A model generated the notes under the pieces. It did no database searches and was not told where the DNA came from. It saw only the letters and a list, made by a program, of their open reading frames with translations. A DNA stretch of 46,988 nt, from the NCBI GenBank assembly GCA_030653975.1, contig JAURYH010000010.1, positions 1 through 46,988 of the forward strand, read 5' to 3'. Below, one piece after another: positions 17,699 to 27,041 of the stretch (its first letter is position 1; the number at the start of each line of letters is the position of its first letter). Both the position numbers and the translations under genes were made by a program. This stretch comes from Hydrogenophaga sp. GTDB taxonomy: Bacteria; Pseudomonadota; Gammaproteobacteria; Burkholderiales; Burkholderiaceae_C.

Positions 17699-19159
17699 TC
17701 ATTTTCTCCAGAACGACCCCGTGAACAGCACCAGCACGGTCAGCAGTTCCAGCCGGCCGAGCAGCATGGCGAACGTCAGCACCCCGATCTGGAAATCGCT
17801 CAGCACGCCGAAGTTGCTCGTCGGCCCCACCTGCCCCAGGCCCGGACCGATGTTGTTGACGGTGGCGACCACGGCGGAGAACGCGGTCACGATGTCCAGG
17901 CCGGTGAACAGCAGCACCATGGTCAGGCCCATGGTGACCGCACCGTAAATCAGCATGAAGCCGAAGGTGGCGTTCATGACCGACATGGGCAGCACGGCGC
18001 CACCCATCGTGACCGGGTTCACCACGCGCGGATGGATGCTGCGCACCAGCTCGCGCCGCGCCTGCTTGATCAGCAGCACCATGCGCACCATCTTGATACC
18101 GCCGCCGGTGGAGCCGGCGCAGGACACAAAGGTACCAAGAAACATGAGCAGCACCGGCGCAAACACCGGCCACTGCGCGTAGTCGGTGGAAGCGTAGCCG
18201 GTGGTGGTGGCCAGCGACAGCACATGGAAGGCGCTCGTGCGCAGGGCTTCGGCAGCGTCGTCGTGCACGCCGTGCACCAGCAGCAGGCTGGCGATCAGCC
18301 CGATCGACGCCAACAGCACCGCGACGTAGCTGCGGATCTCCCGGTCTTGGACGATGGGTCGCAAGGAACGGCTGCGGATCACGATGAAATAGCGCACGAA
18401 ACTGATGCCGGCCATGGCCATGAACACGGTGGCGACGGCCTCGATCGTTGGCGAGCTGAAATGGCCCAGGCTGGCGTCGTGCGATGAAAAGCCCCCCAGG
18501 CCCATGGTGGTGCACATGTGCATGAAGGCGTCGGCCCAGCTCATACCGGCCCAGCGGTAGGCCAGCATGCAGGCCACCGAGAAGGCGGCATAAACCCCCC
18601 AGAGCCCGCGCGCCGTCTCGGAAATACGCGGCGTGAACTTCGCGTCTTTCATGGGCCCCGGCGTTTCGGCCTTGTAGACCTGGTAGCCGCCCAGCCCCAG
18701 CATGGGCAGCACCGCCACCACCAGCAGCATGATGCCCAGGCCGCCCACCAGTTGCAGGAAACAGCGCCACACATTCACGGACACGGGCAGGTAGTCCAAC
18801 CCGGAGAGCGCCGTGGCCCCGGTCGCGGTGAGCCCGCTCATGGCCTCGAAATAGGCCTGGGTCCAGCCGATGCCGGGCACGGTGAACAGCAGCGGCACGG
18901 CCGCGTAGGCCGGCAGCACGATCCACACCAGATTGACCAGCAGGAAGCCGTCGCGCGCCTGCAGCTCGCGGCGGTGGCGGTTCGTGGCGGCCCACACCAC
19001 CAGTGCACTGAGCGCGGCCAGCGCAAACGCCCCTTCCCAGACATAGCGGTACTGCTCGTGGTCCTCGCTCCAGGCCCAGGCGAGCGGCACGAGAAAGCTG
19101 AAGGCGAACGCCAACAGGATGCGCGAAAACACGTTCAGAACAGGCAGCAGGGTGTACAT
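17699..19159 (-). CDS. trkH: TrkH family potassium uptake channel (copy 2)
   Basis: A 486-residue inner-membrane K+-translocating subunit, close to E. coli TrkH (483). The four pore loops with their filter glycines are visible: MSGLTATGATAL, CTTMGLGGFSSHD, LATTTGYASTDY and VNNIGPGLGQVGP. It works with the cytoplasmic NAD-binding gate TrkA. It begins 8 bases after the stop of a paralogous trkH, and both lie downstream of trkA on the same strand. The frame is open upstream, but ATG 19159 (MYTLLPVLNVF) gives the family start; the ribosome site is weak, suggesting coupling to the upstream gene. Confidence 0.92.
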   Translation of the reverse strand: MYTLLPVLNVFSRILLAFAFSFLVPLAWAWSEDHEQYRYVWEGAFALAALSALVVWAATNRHRRELQARDGFLLVNLVWIVLPAYAAVPLLFTVPGIGWTQAYFEAMSGLTATGATALSGLDYLPVSVNVWRCFLQLVGGLGIMLLVVAVLPMLGLGGYQVYKAETPGPMKDAKFTPRISETARGLWGVYAAFSVACMLAYRWAGMSWADAFMHMCTTMGLGGFSSHDASLGHFSSPTIEAVATVFMAMAGISFVRYFIVIRSRSLRPIVQDREIRSYVAVLLASIGLIASLLLVHGVHDDAAEALRTSAFHVLSLATTTGYASTDYAQWPVFAPVLLMFLGTFVSCAGSTGGGIKMVRMVLLIKQARRELVRSIHPRVVNPVTMGGAVLPMSVMNATFGFMLIYGAVTMGLTMVLLFTGLDIVTAFSAVVATVNNIGPGLGQVGPTSNFGVLSDFQIGVLTFAMLLGRLELLTVLVLFTGSFWRK

Positions 19160-19167
19160 GAAGGAAT

Positions 19168-20640
19168 CTACTTGCGCCAGAAGCCGGGCGTGAACAGCAC
19201 CAGGAACGACAACATTTCCAGCCGGCCCAGCAGCATCGCTGCGGTGCACACCCAGGTCTGGAAATCGGTCAGGCCCGAAAAATTCCCCGCCGGACCCAAC
19301 TCGTTGAGCCCGGGGCCCATGTTGTTGACACTGGCCACAACGGCAGAAAACGCGGTGTCGAACGGCAGATCGGTCAACAACAGCAGCATGGTCAGGCCCA
19401 GGATCGTGCCACCATAGACCAGCATGAAGCCGAGAACGGAGAAGATGGTGCTGCCGTCGATCAGGTGCCCGCCGAGCGTGACGGGGTTGACCGCACGCGG
19501 ATGCACGATGCGCGCCATTTCCCGTTTCGCCTGCTTGAACAGGATCACGAGCCGCACCATCTTGATGCCCGCACCGGTGGACCCGGCGCTGGTCGCAACG
19601 CCCGACAGCATGATCATGTACAGCGGCGCAAACACCGGCCAGGTGGAGTAGTCCACGGTGGCATAACCGGTGGTCGAGCCGATGGACACCACGTTGAACA
19701 GCGACACACGCAAGGTCTCGAGCGGATCGTCCATGGTGCCTTTGAACAACAGCAAGCCGGCTATGAAAACGCTCGACCCCACCAGCAGCGCCATGGAACC
19801 GCGCCACTCGGCATCGCGCCAGATGCGCGCCGGGTTGCGCTTGGTCAGGGCCACGAAATAGAGCGCGAAATTGCAGCTGGCGAGCAGCATGAACACGATG
19901 GCCACCCATTCCATGGCAGGCGACTGGAAGAAGCCGAAACTGCTGTCGTGCGAGGACAGGCCACCCAGGCTCAGGGTCGAGAACATGTGGATCCAGGCGT
20001 CCAGCGCCGGCATGCCGGCCAGCCAGTAAGCCAGCACGCACGCCACAGACAACAGGCTGTACACGCTCCACAGGCCTTTGGCGGTTTCGGTGATGCGCGG
20101 GGTGAGCTTGGCGTCCTTCATGGGGCCGGTGGCTTCGGCGCGAAAGAGCTGGCTGCCCCCCACGCCCAGCATCGGCAGGATGGCGACCGCAAGCACCAGG
20201 ATGCCCATGCCGCCCAGCCATTGCAGGAAGCAGCGCCAGAGGTTGATGGAGCCGGGCAGCGCGTCCAGGCCCACCAGCACCGTCGCACCGGTGGTCGTCA
20301 GGCCCGACATGGACTCAAAGTAGGCGTCGGTGAACGACATGGGCGAGGCCGTGCCCGAAAAATAGAGCAGCAGCGGCAGGCTGGCAAACAGCGGCAACAG
20401 GGTCCAGACCATCCCGACCAGCAGGATGCCGTCGCGCGCCTGCAGGTCCAGCTGCCGACCTACGCGCCAGACCGCGCTGCGCATGGCCAGGCCCGCCGCG
20501 AAGGTGAGCAGCATGGCCAGAGGGTAGGCCGCTTGGGCGCCATCCTGCATCCCGACAGACACGCCCAGCGGCACCAGCATGGTCAGGGCGAACACCATGA
20601 CGATGGCGCCGAGCACGGGAAAGATGCGCAGAAACGGCAT
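19168..20640 (-). CDS. trkH: TrkH family potassium uptake channel (copy 1)
   Basis: A 490-residue TrkH paralogue directly downstream of trkA (16-base gap). Pore loops are MSGLTTTGATVLVG, FSTLSLGGLSSHD, IGSTTGYATVDY and VNNMGPGLNELGP, all with the filter glycines intact. Layout follows the family: an N-terminal helix pair, RDGILLVGMVWTLLPLFAS and the GGMGILVLAVAILPMLGVGG segment. The two TrkH copies share many motifs but are clearly diverged, so the duplication is old. Two TrkH subunits with different affinity or regulation, as with TrkH and TrkG in E. coli, is the simplest reading. ATG 20640 (MPFLRIFPVLG) was chosen from family length. Confidence 0.92.
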   Translation of the reverse strand: MPFLRIFPVLGAIVMVFALTMLVPLGVSVGMQDGAQAAYPLAMLLTFAAGLAMRSAVWRVGRQLDLQARDGILLVGMVWTLLPLFASLPLLLYFSGTASPMSFTDAYFESMSGLTTTGATVLVGLDALPGSINLWRCFLQWLGGMGILVLAVAILPMLGVGGSQLFRAEATGPMKDAKLTPRITETAKGLWSVYSLLSVACVLAYWLAGMPALDAWIHMFSTLSLGGLSSHDSSFGFFQSPAMEWVAIVFMLLASCNFALYFVALTKRNPARIWRDAEWRGSMALLVGSSVFIAGLLLFKGTMDDPLETLRVSLFNVVSIGSTTGYATVDYSTWPVFAPLYMIMLSGVATSAGSTGAGIKMVRLVILFKQAKREMARIVHPRAVNPVTLGGHLIDGSTIFSVLGFMLVYGGTILGLTMLLLLTDLPFDTAFSAVVASVNNMGPGLNELGPAGNFSGLTDFQTWVCTAAMLLGRLEMLSFLVLFTPGFWRK

Positions 20641-20656
20641 GAATGACTGAAGAAGC

Positions 20657-22048
20657 TCAGCCAAAGAAGGTGGCGGTAACCTGGAACAGTTTCTCGACTT
20701 CGCGCACCAGACGCTTGTTCGGGATGAAGATGATGATGTGGTCATCGGCTTCAATCACCGTGTCGTGGTGTGGCATCAGCACCTTCGAGTTGCGCGCCTG
20801 GCCGCGCACGATGGCGCCGATGCGCGTGCCCTTGGGCAGCTTGACTTCTTCGACCTTGCGTCCCACCAGCTTGGACGTTTTCACGTCGCCGCGCGCCACG
20901 CCTTCGAGCGCCTCGGCCGCCCCCCGGCGCAGGCTGTGCACGGCCACCACGTCGCCGCGGCGCAGGTGCGTCAGCAGTTCACCTATGACAGCTTGCGCTG
21001 GCGAGATGGCGATGTCGATCGTGCTGCCCTGCATCATGTCGGCGTAGGCACGGCGGTTGATCAGCGACATCACGCGCCCGGCGCCGAGCCGCTTGGCCAG
21101 CATGGCCGACATGATGTTGTCCTCGTCGTCGCTGGTGAGTGCGAGGAACAGGTCCATCTGGCCCACGTTTTCCTCCAGCAACAGGTCTTCGTCCGCCCCG
21201 TCACCCTGCAGGATCAGCATGTTCGACGGCAGCTGGCTGGCCAGGTATTCGCAGCGCGTCTTGTCGCGCTCGATGATCTTCACCTCGCACTGTCCCACCA
21301 GGCTGCGCGCCAGGCGCAGGCCCACCTTGCCGCCACCCGCGATCATCAGCCGCTGCACCGGCTTGTCGATGTTGTGGATGGCGCCCAGCACGTAACGGAT
21401 CTTGTCGGTGTCGGCCAGCACGAACACCTCGTCGCCCGCCAGGATGCGGGTGCTCTTGGTGGCCTCCATTTCGGTGTCGAGACGGTACAGCGCCACCACC
21501 CGCATTTCTGCGTGCGGAAAGCGCTCGCGGAACTCACCAATGGTATGCCCCACCAGGGAGCCGCCGTAGGCCGCCCGCATGGCAATCAGGCTGGCGCGGC
21601 CATCGGCAAACTCCAGCACCTGCAGCGCCTCGGGGTAGCTGATGAGCTGGTGGATGTAGCGCGTGACCGACTCTTCGGGGCAGATCACGTGGTCGACCGA
21701 AAAGCCGTTCTTGCCCAGCAGTTCATCGCCTTCGACAAATTCTGGCGAGCGCAGGCGGGCGATGGTGGTGGGCACGTTGAACACGTCGTGCGCCACCTTG
21801 CAGGTCACCAGGTTGGCCTCGTCGGCCGCGGCGCAGGCGATCACCATGTCGGCATCGCGCGCCCCAGCCTCCTGCAACACCGAAGGCTGGATGCCATTGC
21901 CCACCACGCCCCGCAGGTCCAGTTTTTCTTCCAGCAGCCGCAGGCGGGCCGGATCCTGGTCGATGACGGTGATGTCGTTCTGCTCGGAAACCAGGCTTTC
22001 CGCGACGCTCTCGCCCACGCGGCCAGCGCCCAAGATGATGATCTTCAT
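20657..22048 (-). CDS. trkA: Trk system potassium regulator TrkA
   Basis: A 463-residue peripheral subunit that gates TrkH in response to NAD(H) or ATP. It has the duplicated RCK layout. The first Rossmann domain starts MKIIILGAGRVGESVAESL, with acidic VIDQDPARL as its ligand strand; the second starts RLMIAGGGKVGLRLARSL near residue 233, with VKIIERDKTRCEYLA. Each is followed by a TrkA-C domain (for example KLVGRKVEEVKLPKGTRIGA). It begins a trkA-trkH-trkH operon. Length agrees with E. coli TrkA (458). Confidence 0.94.
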   Translation of the reverse strand: MKIIILGAGRVGESVAESLVSEQNDITVIDQDPARLRLLEEKLDLRGVVGNGIQPSVLQEAGARDADMVIACAAADEANLVTCKVAHDVFNVPTTIARLRSPEFVEGDELLGKNGFSVDHVICPEESVTRYIHQLISYPEALQVLEFADGRASLIAMRAAYGGSLVGHTIGEFRERFPHAEMRVVALYRLDTEMEATKSTRILAGDEVFVLADTDKIRYVLGAIHNIDKPVQRLMIAGGGKVGLRLARSLVGQCEVKIIERDKTRCEYLASQLPSNMLILQGDGADEDLLLEENVGQMDLFLALTSDDEDNIMSAMLAKRLGAGRVMSLINRRAYADMMQGSTIDIAISPAQAVIGELLTHLRRGDVVAVHSLRRGAAEALEGVARGDVKTSKLVGRKVEEVKLPKGTRIGAIVRGQARNSKVLMPHHDTVIEADDHIIIFIPNKRLVREVEKLFQVTATFFG

Positions 22049-22057
22049 GCCGGAATG

Positions 22058-22083
22058 GTACCCCTGCGCCGCCTGCGGCGAAG
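22058..22083 (+). repeat. Family A repeat fragment
   Basis: ACCCCTGCGCCGCCTGCGGC on the plus strand, between the acyl-CoA dehydrogenase and trkA, matches the core of the family A elements but is short and points opposite to the flanking minus-strand genes. It can form a small GCCGC/GCGGC hairpin. Confidence 0.5.
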
Positions 22084-22094
22084 GGAATGGGCGC

Positions 22095-23222
22095 TCACAG
22101 CGCCCTTTGAATAATGATTTTCTGCACGTCGGACGTGCCTTCGTAGATCTGGCAGACGCGCACGTCGCGGTAGATGCGCTCGACGGGGAAGTCGCTCACG
22201 TAGCCGTAGCCGCCGTGCACCTGGATCGCCTGCGAACAGACCTGTTCGGCCATTTCGCTGGCGAACAGCTTGGCCATGGCGGCTTCCTTCAGGCAGGGCT
22301 GGCCGGCATCGCGCAGCGCAGCGGCGTGGTGCGTGAGCGCGCGCGCGGCTTCGATCTGCGTCGCCATTTCCGCGAGCTTGAAACCCACCGCCTGGTGGTT
22401 GAAGATGGGCTGGCCGAAGCTCTCACGTTCCTTGGCGTATTTCACGGCGCATTCAAACGCGCTGCGCGCCATGCCGATGCTTTGTGACGCGATGCCGATG
22501 CGCCCGCCTTCGAGCGCGCTGAGGGCGATCCTGTAGCCCTCGCCTTCGCCGCCGATCAGGTGCTCGGCCGGGATGCGGCAGTTGTCGAAGTTGATCTGCG
22601 CCGTGTCGCTGCTGTGTTGTCCCAGCTTGTCTTCGAGGCGCGCGACCACGTAGCCGGGCGCACTCGTCGGCACGATGAAGGCGCTCATGCCCTTCTTGCC
22701 CGCGCCCTTGTCCGTCACCGCGATGACGATGGCCACCTGCCCGTTCTTGCCGCTGGTGATGAACTGCTTGACGCCGTTGATCACGTATTCATCGCCCTCT
22801 TTCACTGCGCTGGTGCGCAGGGCGGATGCGTCGGACCCCACGTGTGGCTCGGTCAGGCAGAAGGCGCCGAGCATCTGGCCGGCGGCCAGCGGACGCAACC
22901 ACTGTTCCTGCTGCTGCGCATTGCCGTAGCGCATCAGGATGGCGTTGACCGGGCAGTTGGTCACGCTGATCACGGTGCTGGTGCCGCCGTCACCCGCCGC
23001 GATCTCTTCGAGCACGATGGCCAGCGTCTGGTAATCCAGCCCTGCGCCGCCCAGCGCCTCGGGCACGCAGATGCCGTAGGCGCCCAGCTCGGCCAGGCCT
23101 TTGTGCACGTCTTTCGGGAAATGGTGTTCCTTGTCCCACTTCGCAGCGTTCGGCCAGAGCTGCTCTTGCGCAAAGGCGCGCACAGCGTCGCGGATCATCA
23201 CCTGGTCTTGGGTCAGCAGCAT
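22095..23222 (-). CDS. Acyl-CoA dehydrogenase (short-chain type)
   Basis: A 375-residue FAD-dependent acyl-CoA dehydrogenase that forms the trans-2 double bond and passes electrons to ETF. Family features in order: N-terminal helical domain; FCLTEPHVGSDASALRTSA (FAD-binding middle domain); FITSGKNGQVAIV; and the C-terminal domain with VQIHGGYGY-type sequence (IQVHGGYGYVSDFPVERIYRD). The catalytic glutamate lies in VCQIYEGTSDVQ, as in short-chain/butyryl enzymes, distinct from the isovaleryl enzyme at 27042. It follows the thiolase stop by 10 bases, so thiolase and dehydrogenase form one unit. Exact chain length is uncertain. Confidence 0.9.
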   Translation of the reverse strand: MLLTQDQVMIRDAVRAFAQEQLWPNAAKWDKEHHFPKDVHKGLAELGAYGICVPEALGGAGLDYQTLAIVLEEIAAGDGGTSTVISVTNCPVNAILMRYGNAQQQEQWLRPLAAGQMLGAFCLTEPHVGSDASALRTSAVKEGDEYVINGVKQFITSGKNGQVAIVIAVTDKGAGKKGMSAFIVPTSAPGYVVARLEDKLGQHSSDTAQINFDNCRIPAEHLIGGEGEGYRIALSALEGGRIGIASQSIGMARSAFECAVKYAKERESFGQPIFNHQAVGFKLAEMATQIEAARALTHHAAALRDAGQPCLKEAAMAKLFASEMAEQVCSQAIQVHGGYGYVSDFPVERIYRDVRVCQIYEGTSDVQKIIIQRAL

Positions 23223-23232
23223 GGCCGGACTT

Positions 23233-24423
23233 TCAGCAGAGTTCAATGGCCATCGCCGTGGCTTCGCCACCGCCAATGCACAAGGTGGCCACGCCCTTTT
23301 TCTTGCTGTGAGACTGCAGCGCGTGCAGCAGCGTCACCAGAATGCGCGCACCGCTCGCGCCAATGGGGTGACCCAGCGCGCAGGCACCGCCGTTGACGTT
23401 GACCTTCTCGTGCGGGATCGACAGCTCGGTCATGAGCGCCATGGGCACGACGGCGAAGGCTTCGTTGATCTCCCACAGGTCCACATCGCCCACGCTCCAG
23501 CCGGTCTTGGCCAGCAGCTTCTGCGTGGCGCCCACCGGCGCGGTGGCGAACCAGTTGGGTTCCTGCGCGTGCGTGGCGTGGCCGACGATGGTTGCCAGTG
23601 GTTTCAGGCCCTGCGCCTTCGCGGTCGAGGCGCGCATCAGCACCAGCGCCGCGGCGCCGTCGTTGATGGACGAGCTGCTGGCGGCGGTGATGGTGCCGTC
23701 TTTCTTGAACGCGGGCTTGAGCGAAGTGACCTTGTCGAGCTTGACCTTGCCCGGGCCTTCGTCCACCGACACCACGCGCTCGCCGCTGCGGTCTTTCACC
23801 GTCACGGGCGCGATCTCTTTCGCAAACGCACCGCTCTCGGTGGCGGCCTTGGCGCGTGTCACCGACGCGATCGCGAACGCGTCCTGCTGCTCGCGCGTGA
23901 AGCTGTATTTGGCGGCGCAGTCTTCACCGAAGGTGCCCATGCTGCGGCCGGCTTCGTAGGCGTCTTCCAGGCCGTCGAGCATCATGTGGTCGTAGATCTT
24001 GTCGTGGCCCATGCGGTAGCCGCCGCGGCCCTTGAGCATCAGGTAGGGCGCGTTGGTCATGCTCTCCATGCCGCCCGACACCATCACCGTGGCGCTGCCC
24101 GCCAGCAGCATGTCGTGCGCGAGCATGGTGGCCTTCATGCCCGAGCCGCACATCTTGGACAGCGTCACCGCGCCGGCCGACAGCGGCAGACCACCCTTGA
24201 GCGCAGCCTGCCGTGCGGGCGCCTGGCCCTGGCCGGCCATCAGGCAGTTGCCGAACAGCACCTCGTCGACCAGCGCCTTGTCCACGCCGGATCGCTCGAC
24301 CGCGGCCTGGATTGCCACGCCGCCGAGGTCGTGTGCGGACTGGGAAACAAAGTCGCTCTGGAACGAGCCCATGGGGGTGCGCGCGGCGCCGACGATGACA
24401 ACGGGATCGGTGGTGGTGGTCAT
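23233..24423 (-). CDS. Acetyl-CoA C-acyltransferase (thiolase)
   Basis: A 396-residue thiolase that interconverts acetoacetyl-CoA and two acetyl-CoA, or cleaves longer 3-ketoacyl-CoA. The acyl-carrying cysteine is in LSKMCGSGMKA (near 90), the histidine in NVNGGACALGHPIGASG, and the second cysteine in LCIGGGEATA near the C-terminus. Length and the NEAFAVV motif match biosynthetic/acetoacetyl thiolases. It lies between aceK and the acyl-CoA dehydrogenase in one direction. It can use acetoacetate from leucine once activated, giving acetyl-CoA for the glyoxylate shunt. Confidence 0.92.
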   Translation of the reverse strand: MTTTTDPVVIVGAARTPMGSFQSDFVSQSAHDLGGVAIQAAVERSGVDKALVDEVLFGNCLMAGQGQAPARQAALKGGLPLSAGAVTLSKMCGSGMKATMLAHDMLLAGSATVMVSGGMESMTNAPYLMLKGRGGYRMGHDKIYDHMMLDGLEDAYEAGRSMGTFGEDCAAKYSFTREQQDAFAIASVTRAKAATESGAFAKEIAPVTVKDRSGERVVSVDEGPGKVKLDKVTSLKPAFKKDGTITAASSSSINDGAAALVLMRASTAKAQGLKPLATIVGHATHAQEPNWFATAPVGATQKLLAKTGWSVGDVDLWEINEAFAVVPMALMTELSIPHEKVNVNGGACALGHPIGASGARILVTLLHALQSHSKKKGVATLCIGGGEATAMAIELC

Positions 24424-24442
24424 GGAAATCTCCTTTGAAAAA

Positions 24443-26278
24443 TCAATCTAAAAGCTCTTTGCCGGCCTGGATGTGAAAGCGCCGGTCGCGCTCGTAAGGG
24501 AAAACGTCGAACACATGGCCCGAGGCGATGCGCTCTTTGTGGCTCTGCCAGAAAGCGGCGTCCAGCAGGTCGGCGTGGTGCTTCATGAACACCTCGCGCA
24601 CCATCGGGTTGCCGAGCAGGAAGGGGCCGAAGGTCTCGGGGAACACGTCGTGGCGGCCCACCGAATACCAGACCTCGCCCGACATCTCGTCTTCCTCGTT
24701 GCGCGGTGCGGGCACGCGGCGGAAGTTGCAGTCGGTGATGTATTCGATCTCGTCGTAGTCGTAGAACACCACCTTGCCGTGCCGGGTGATCCCGAAGTTT
24801 TTCCACAGCATGTCGCCCGGGAAGATATTGGCGGCCACGAGGTCCTTGATGGCGTTGCCGTATTCCACCACCGCGCGGGTGAGCTGCTGGCTCGCCCGCT
24901 GGCGCAACAGCTCGCCCCCCCCATCGCCGCGCAGCGCGTCGAAGGCTTCCTGCAGGTAGATGTTGAGCGGGATCATGCGCCGCTCGATGTAGACGTGTTT
25001 CACGATCACCTCGGTGGCGCCGTCGCCATCGCGGTCGCTGATTTCGAGCTGGCTGGGCGCGAATTTCTGGATCTCCGCGATCAGTTCGTCGGTGAAGCGC
25101 TCGCGCGGAAAACCGACCTCGGAAAACTCCAGCGTGTCGGCCATGCGGCCCACGCGGTCGTGCTGTTTCACCAGCAGGTACTTGCCACGGATCTGCTCGC
25201 GCGTGGTGTCCTTCTGCGGCGGGTAGAAGTCCTTGATGACCTTGAACACGAACGGAAAACTCGGCAGGTCGAACACCAGCATCACCATGCCCTTGATGCC
25301 GGGCGCGATGCGGAACTTGTCCGTGCTGTGCCGCATGTGGAACAGGAAGTCGCGGTAGAACAGCGTCTTGCCCTGCTTGGCCAGGCCGAGTGCGTTGTAG
25401 AACTCGGCGCGTGGTTTGCGCGGCATCATGCTGCGCAAAAACTGCACGTAGGCGCTCGGAACCTCCATGTCGACCATGAAATAGGCGCGTGCAAAGCTGA
25501 ACAGGATCAGCAGGTCGTCTTCGCCAAACAGCGCCGCGTCCACCACCAGCCTGTCGTTCTCGTTGTGCAGGATGGGCAGCGCGAACGGCACCTCCTGAAA
25601 GCCGTTGATGATCTTGCCGACCACGTAGGCGCCCTTGTTGCGGAAGAACAGGCCCGAGAGCACCTGGAACTGGAAGTTGGCGCGCAGCTTCACGTGGTCG
25701 AAATGCGGCTTCATCGCGTTCAGCACCAGACCCGCGTCGCGCGCCAGGTTTTCGAAGGGCACGCGCAGGTCGAAGTCCTGGACCATGCGCAGGACCTCGG
25801 TCTCCATGTTGTCCGCGGTCGGGTAGTAGCAGCGGTAAGTGGGCCGGGCTTGTGGCTCCTCGTTCTCGATGTACTCGGTGGACACCGCCGGGCGCACGAA
25901 AATGAAATCGTTCTGGAAATAGGCGCGCTGCAGGATCTTGGTCGAGACCGAGTTGAAGAAGGTCTCGGCCAGCTCGGGCTGGTGGTGGTTGACCAGCAGG
26001 CCGATGTAATGCAGCTTGACCTGCTCCCAAACGTCCATGGGCTGGGCGTCGGCCTTGAACTCCTTGTGCAGCCGCATCACGCATTCGTTCACGCGCAGGT
26101 CGTAGAACTCGATGCGCTCGCGCTGCGCGCGCTGCTGGCCCCGCCAGTCGCGGGTTTCATAGCGGTGTTTGGCGCGGGCCGACTCGGTGCGGAACAGCCG
26201 GTAGTGGCGGTTGAAGCCGTCCATCATCGCCTTGGCGATGTCGTAGGCCACCGTGGAATCGAGTCGCTGCGGGAACAT
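24443..26278 (-). CDS. aceK: Isocitrate dehydrogenase kinase/phosphatase
   Basis: A 611-residue AceK, slightly longer than the E. coli protein (578). It switches isocitrate dehydrogenase off by phosphorylation and on again by dephosphorylation, directing isocitrate to the glyoxylate shunt during growth on acetate or acetyl-CoA-yielding substrates. Recognised by the N-terminal regulatory region, the P-loop-like segment [50 protein letters not shown] and the catalytic-region segment [27 protein letters not shown] (split here for length as [13 protein letters not shown] and VVFYDYDE). Setting it among thiolase and liu genes, rather than beside aceBA, suggests tuning to acetyl-CoA supply. Confidence 0.95.
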   Translation of the reverse strand: MFPQRLDSTVAYDIAKAMMDGFNRHYRLFRTESARAKHRYETRDWRGQQRAQRERIEFYDLRVNECVMRLHKEFKADAQPMDVWEQVKLHYIGLLVNHHQPELAETFFNSVSTKILQRAYFQNDFIFVRPAVSTEYIENEEPQARPTYRCYYPTADNMETEVLRMVQDFDLRVPFENLARDAGLVLNAMKPHFDHVKLRANFQFQVLSGLFFRNKGAYVVGKIINGFQEVPFALPILHNENDRLVVDAALFGEDDLLILFSFARAYFMVDMEVPSAYVQFLRSMMPRKPRAEFYNALGLAKQGKTLFYRDFLFHMRHSTDKFRIAPGIKGMVMLVFDLPSFPFVFKVIKDFYPPQKDTTREQIRGKYLLVKQHDRVGRMADTLEFSEVGFPRERFTDELIAEIQKFAPSQLEISDRDGDGATEVIVKHVYIERRMIPLNIYLQEAFDALRGDGGGELLRQRASQQLTRAVVEYGNAIKDLVAANIFPGDMLWKNFGITRHGKVVFYDYDEIEYITDCNFRRVPAPRNEEDEMSGEVWYSVGRHDVFPETFGPFLLGNPMVREVFMKHHADLLDAAFWQSHKERIASGHVFDVFPYERDRRFHIQAGKELLD

Positions 26279-26300
26279 GCCGGGCCTTGTTTCGGCAAGC

Positions 26301-26969
26301 TCAGGCGGCCATGTTTCGGCGCTTGGCGGCCACGCCCGCCAGGGCAGCCTGGTAGATGGACTCCAGACCTCCGGCGCCGTCCACCGTCATCAGCATGTCG
26401 CGCAGCAGGCCGTCGCTCAGTGCGTAGACCCAGGCGTGCAGCGTGAGCGCCTGGCCGCGCGCCCAGGCGTCCTGCACCACCGTGGTCTGTGCCACGTTCA
26501 TCACCTGTTCGATGGCGTTGAGCTCGCAGAGCACCTCGACCCGGAAGTCCTCGGGCGTGGCCGCGATGAGCGCGGCATGGCGGTCGCGCACGTCCTTGAT
26601 GTGGCGCAGCCAGTTGTCGGCCAGGCCCACGCGGGTGTCGTTCAGAGCGGCCTTCACGCCGCCGCAGCCGTAGTGCCCTACCACCATCAGGTGTTTCACC
26701 TGCAACTGGTCCACCGCGAACTGAATGGTGGACAAACAGTTCAGGTCGGTGGGCACCACCACGTTGGCCACGTTGCGGTGCACGAACACCTCGCCCGGGG
26801 CCAGACCGGTGATCTGGTTGGCCGGCACGCGGCTGTCGGAACAGCCGATCCACATGTACTGCGGGCTCTGCTGGGCCAGCAGATCGGTGAAGAAGGTGGG
26901 CTTCTCGCGAACCATGGCCGCAGCCCATTCGCGGTTGTGGTCAAACAGGTCTTGCAGCGTTGAACTCAT
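26301..26969 (-). CDS. can: Beta-class carbonic anhydrase
   Basis: A 222-residue zinc enzyme converting CO2 and water to bicarbonate. The beta-class zinc ligands are visible in [11 protein letters not shown] (Cys and the catalytic Asp/Arg pair) and [12 protein letters not shown] (His and Cys). VHRNVANVV is the conserved middle segment. ATG 26969 (MSSTLQDLF) was chosen because the family starts there; the frame is open upstream without support. It lies between liuA and aceK in the same direction. Supplying bicarbonate to methylcrotonyl-CoA carboxylase is an attractive inference from that position. Confidence 0.92.
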   Translation of the reverse strand: MSSTLQDLFDHNREWAAAMVREKPTFFTDLLAQQSPQYMWIGCSDSRVPANQITGLAPGEVFVHRNVANVVVPTDLNCLSTIQFAVDQLQVKHLMVVGHYGCGGVKAALNDTRVGLADNWLRHIKDVRDRHAALIAATPEDFRVEVLCELNAIEQVMNVAQTTVVQDAWARGQALTLHAWVYALSDGLLRDMLMTVDGAGGLESIYQAALAGVAAKRRNMAA

Positions 26970-27041
26970 GGGGTATCCGATGGGGTGGAACAGCGTGGCC
27001 ATTGTCGGGCAAGGCCGTTTCACCCCGACTTCCATTGTGTT

